DNA of 64,000 bases. Source: Holophagales bacterium. Lineage in GTDB: Bacteria; Acidobacteriota; Thermoanaerobaculia; Multivoradales; JAGPDF01. Numbering within the stretch: position 1 is the first letter of the stretch; each line of letters begins with the position of its first letter. Both the position numbers and the translations under genes were made by a program. The notes under the pieces were generated by a model. It searched no databases. It saw nothing but the letters and a program-made list of their open reading frames with translations, and was not told the origin of the DNA. The stretch lies in assembly GCA_016699405.1 (NCBI GenBank), contig CP064972.1:2821501-2885500 (forward strand), written 5' to 3'. Positions 63,805 to 64,000 of this stretch are shown piece by piece.

Positions 63805-64000
63805 TTACTTCTTGGCGCCGACCTCGAGATTGATCTCGACCTTGACGTCGTCGCCGAGGAGGAAGCCGCCCTGGTCGAGCGTCTTGTTCCAGCTCACACC
63901 GAAGTCCTTGCGATTGAGGCTGGTCGTGGTCGAGAAACCGGCCTTGGTGTTGCCCCACGGATCCTTGACCTCGCCGAGGTAGGTCACCGGCAGGGTGATC
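63805..64000 (-). CDS. YceI-like family protein, C-terminal end (partial)
   Basis: About 64 C-terminal residues are visible; the start lies beyond the window. The sequence has VTYLGEVKDPWGNTKAGFS, LNRKDFGVSWNKTLDQGGF and DDVKVEINLEVGAKK, which match the end of YceI lipocalin-like proteins that bind polyisoprenoids in the periplasm. The signal peptide cannot be seen. Confidence 0.88.
   Translation of the reverse strand, partial: ITLPVTYLGEVKDPWGNTKAGFSTTTSLNRKDFGVSWNKTLDQGGFLLGDDVKVEINLEVGAKK

Overview
The window is GC-rich (roughly 70 %), densely coded bacterial chromosome. It holds about 55 protein genes, two of them cut by the window ends. I see no rRNA, tRNA, CRISPR array, insertion sequence or phage gene. 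The gene content fits an Acidobacteriota genome, perhaps of the Thermoanaerobaculia type: several Ser/Thr kinases fused to TolB-like and TPR domains, many SpoIIE phosphatases, a secreted protein ending in an FESG-type tail, and a 2-oxoacid:ferredoxin oxidoreductase beside Na+-pump genes. This placement is inference from gene content.

Layout. 1-6.6 kb: end of sucD, a degenerate S51 peptidase-like protein, peroxiredoxin, ndk, an Fe-S uracil-DNA glycosylase, a CGNR regulator facing a DinB-like/zinc-finger-SpoIIE pair, and an M29 aminopeptidase. 6.6-14 kb: phosphoglucose isomerase, a second SpoIIE phosphatase, a corA operon that carries an RNase A-like lipoprotein toxin and its probable immunity gene, and copper export (copA, copZ). 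14-19 kb: a complete Na+-translocating methylmalonyl-CoA decarboxylase operon, including a 41-codon subunit gene that is easily missed. 19-24.2 kb: a DsbD-like reductase with a thioredoxin-like partner, an aminotransferase and a site-2 protease. 24.3-33.3 kb: two Rrf2 regulators with IscR-like ligand sets, one facing a fused ferredoxin oxidoreductase and the other leading a radical SAM gene; also acyl-CoA synthetase, a Kef-type antiporter and cytochrome c. 33.3-45.7 kb: a surface-glycan and secretion region with two paralogous GT4 enzymes, two PMT-like membrane proteins, a gingipain-like C25 peptidase, and a 1014-residue methyltransferase/coiled-coil/GT2 fusion. 45.8-49.4 kb: ABC exporter plus DesK/DesR-like two-component system. 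49.5-54 kb: a degenerate secreted amidohydrolase, a patatin with an N-terminal receiver-like region, and YbjQ. 54-62.5 kb: three tandem receptor-kinase paralogues, the third an evident mosaic of the other two. 62.5-64 kb: a small hypothetical gene, a Crp/Fnr regulator and the end of a YceI gene.

Functional links. Succinyl-CoA synthetase, the decarboxylase pump and the 2-oxoacid:ferredoxin oxidoreductase all handle acyl-CoA thioesters, suggesting that 2-oxoacid or propionate breakdown is coupled to Na+ export. Signalling genes (kinases, SpoIIE phosphatases, two-component system, Crp, Rrf2) are unusually frequent. Many transcription units begin with a TANNNT element, often only 6-8 bases before the start codon, which points to common leaderless transcripts.
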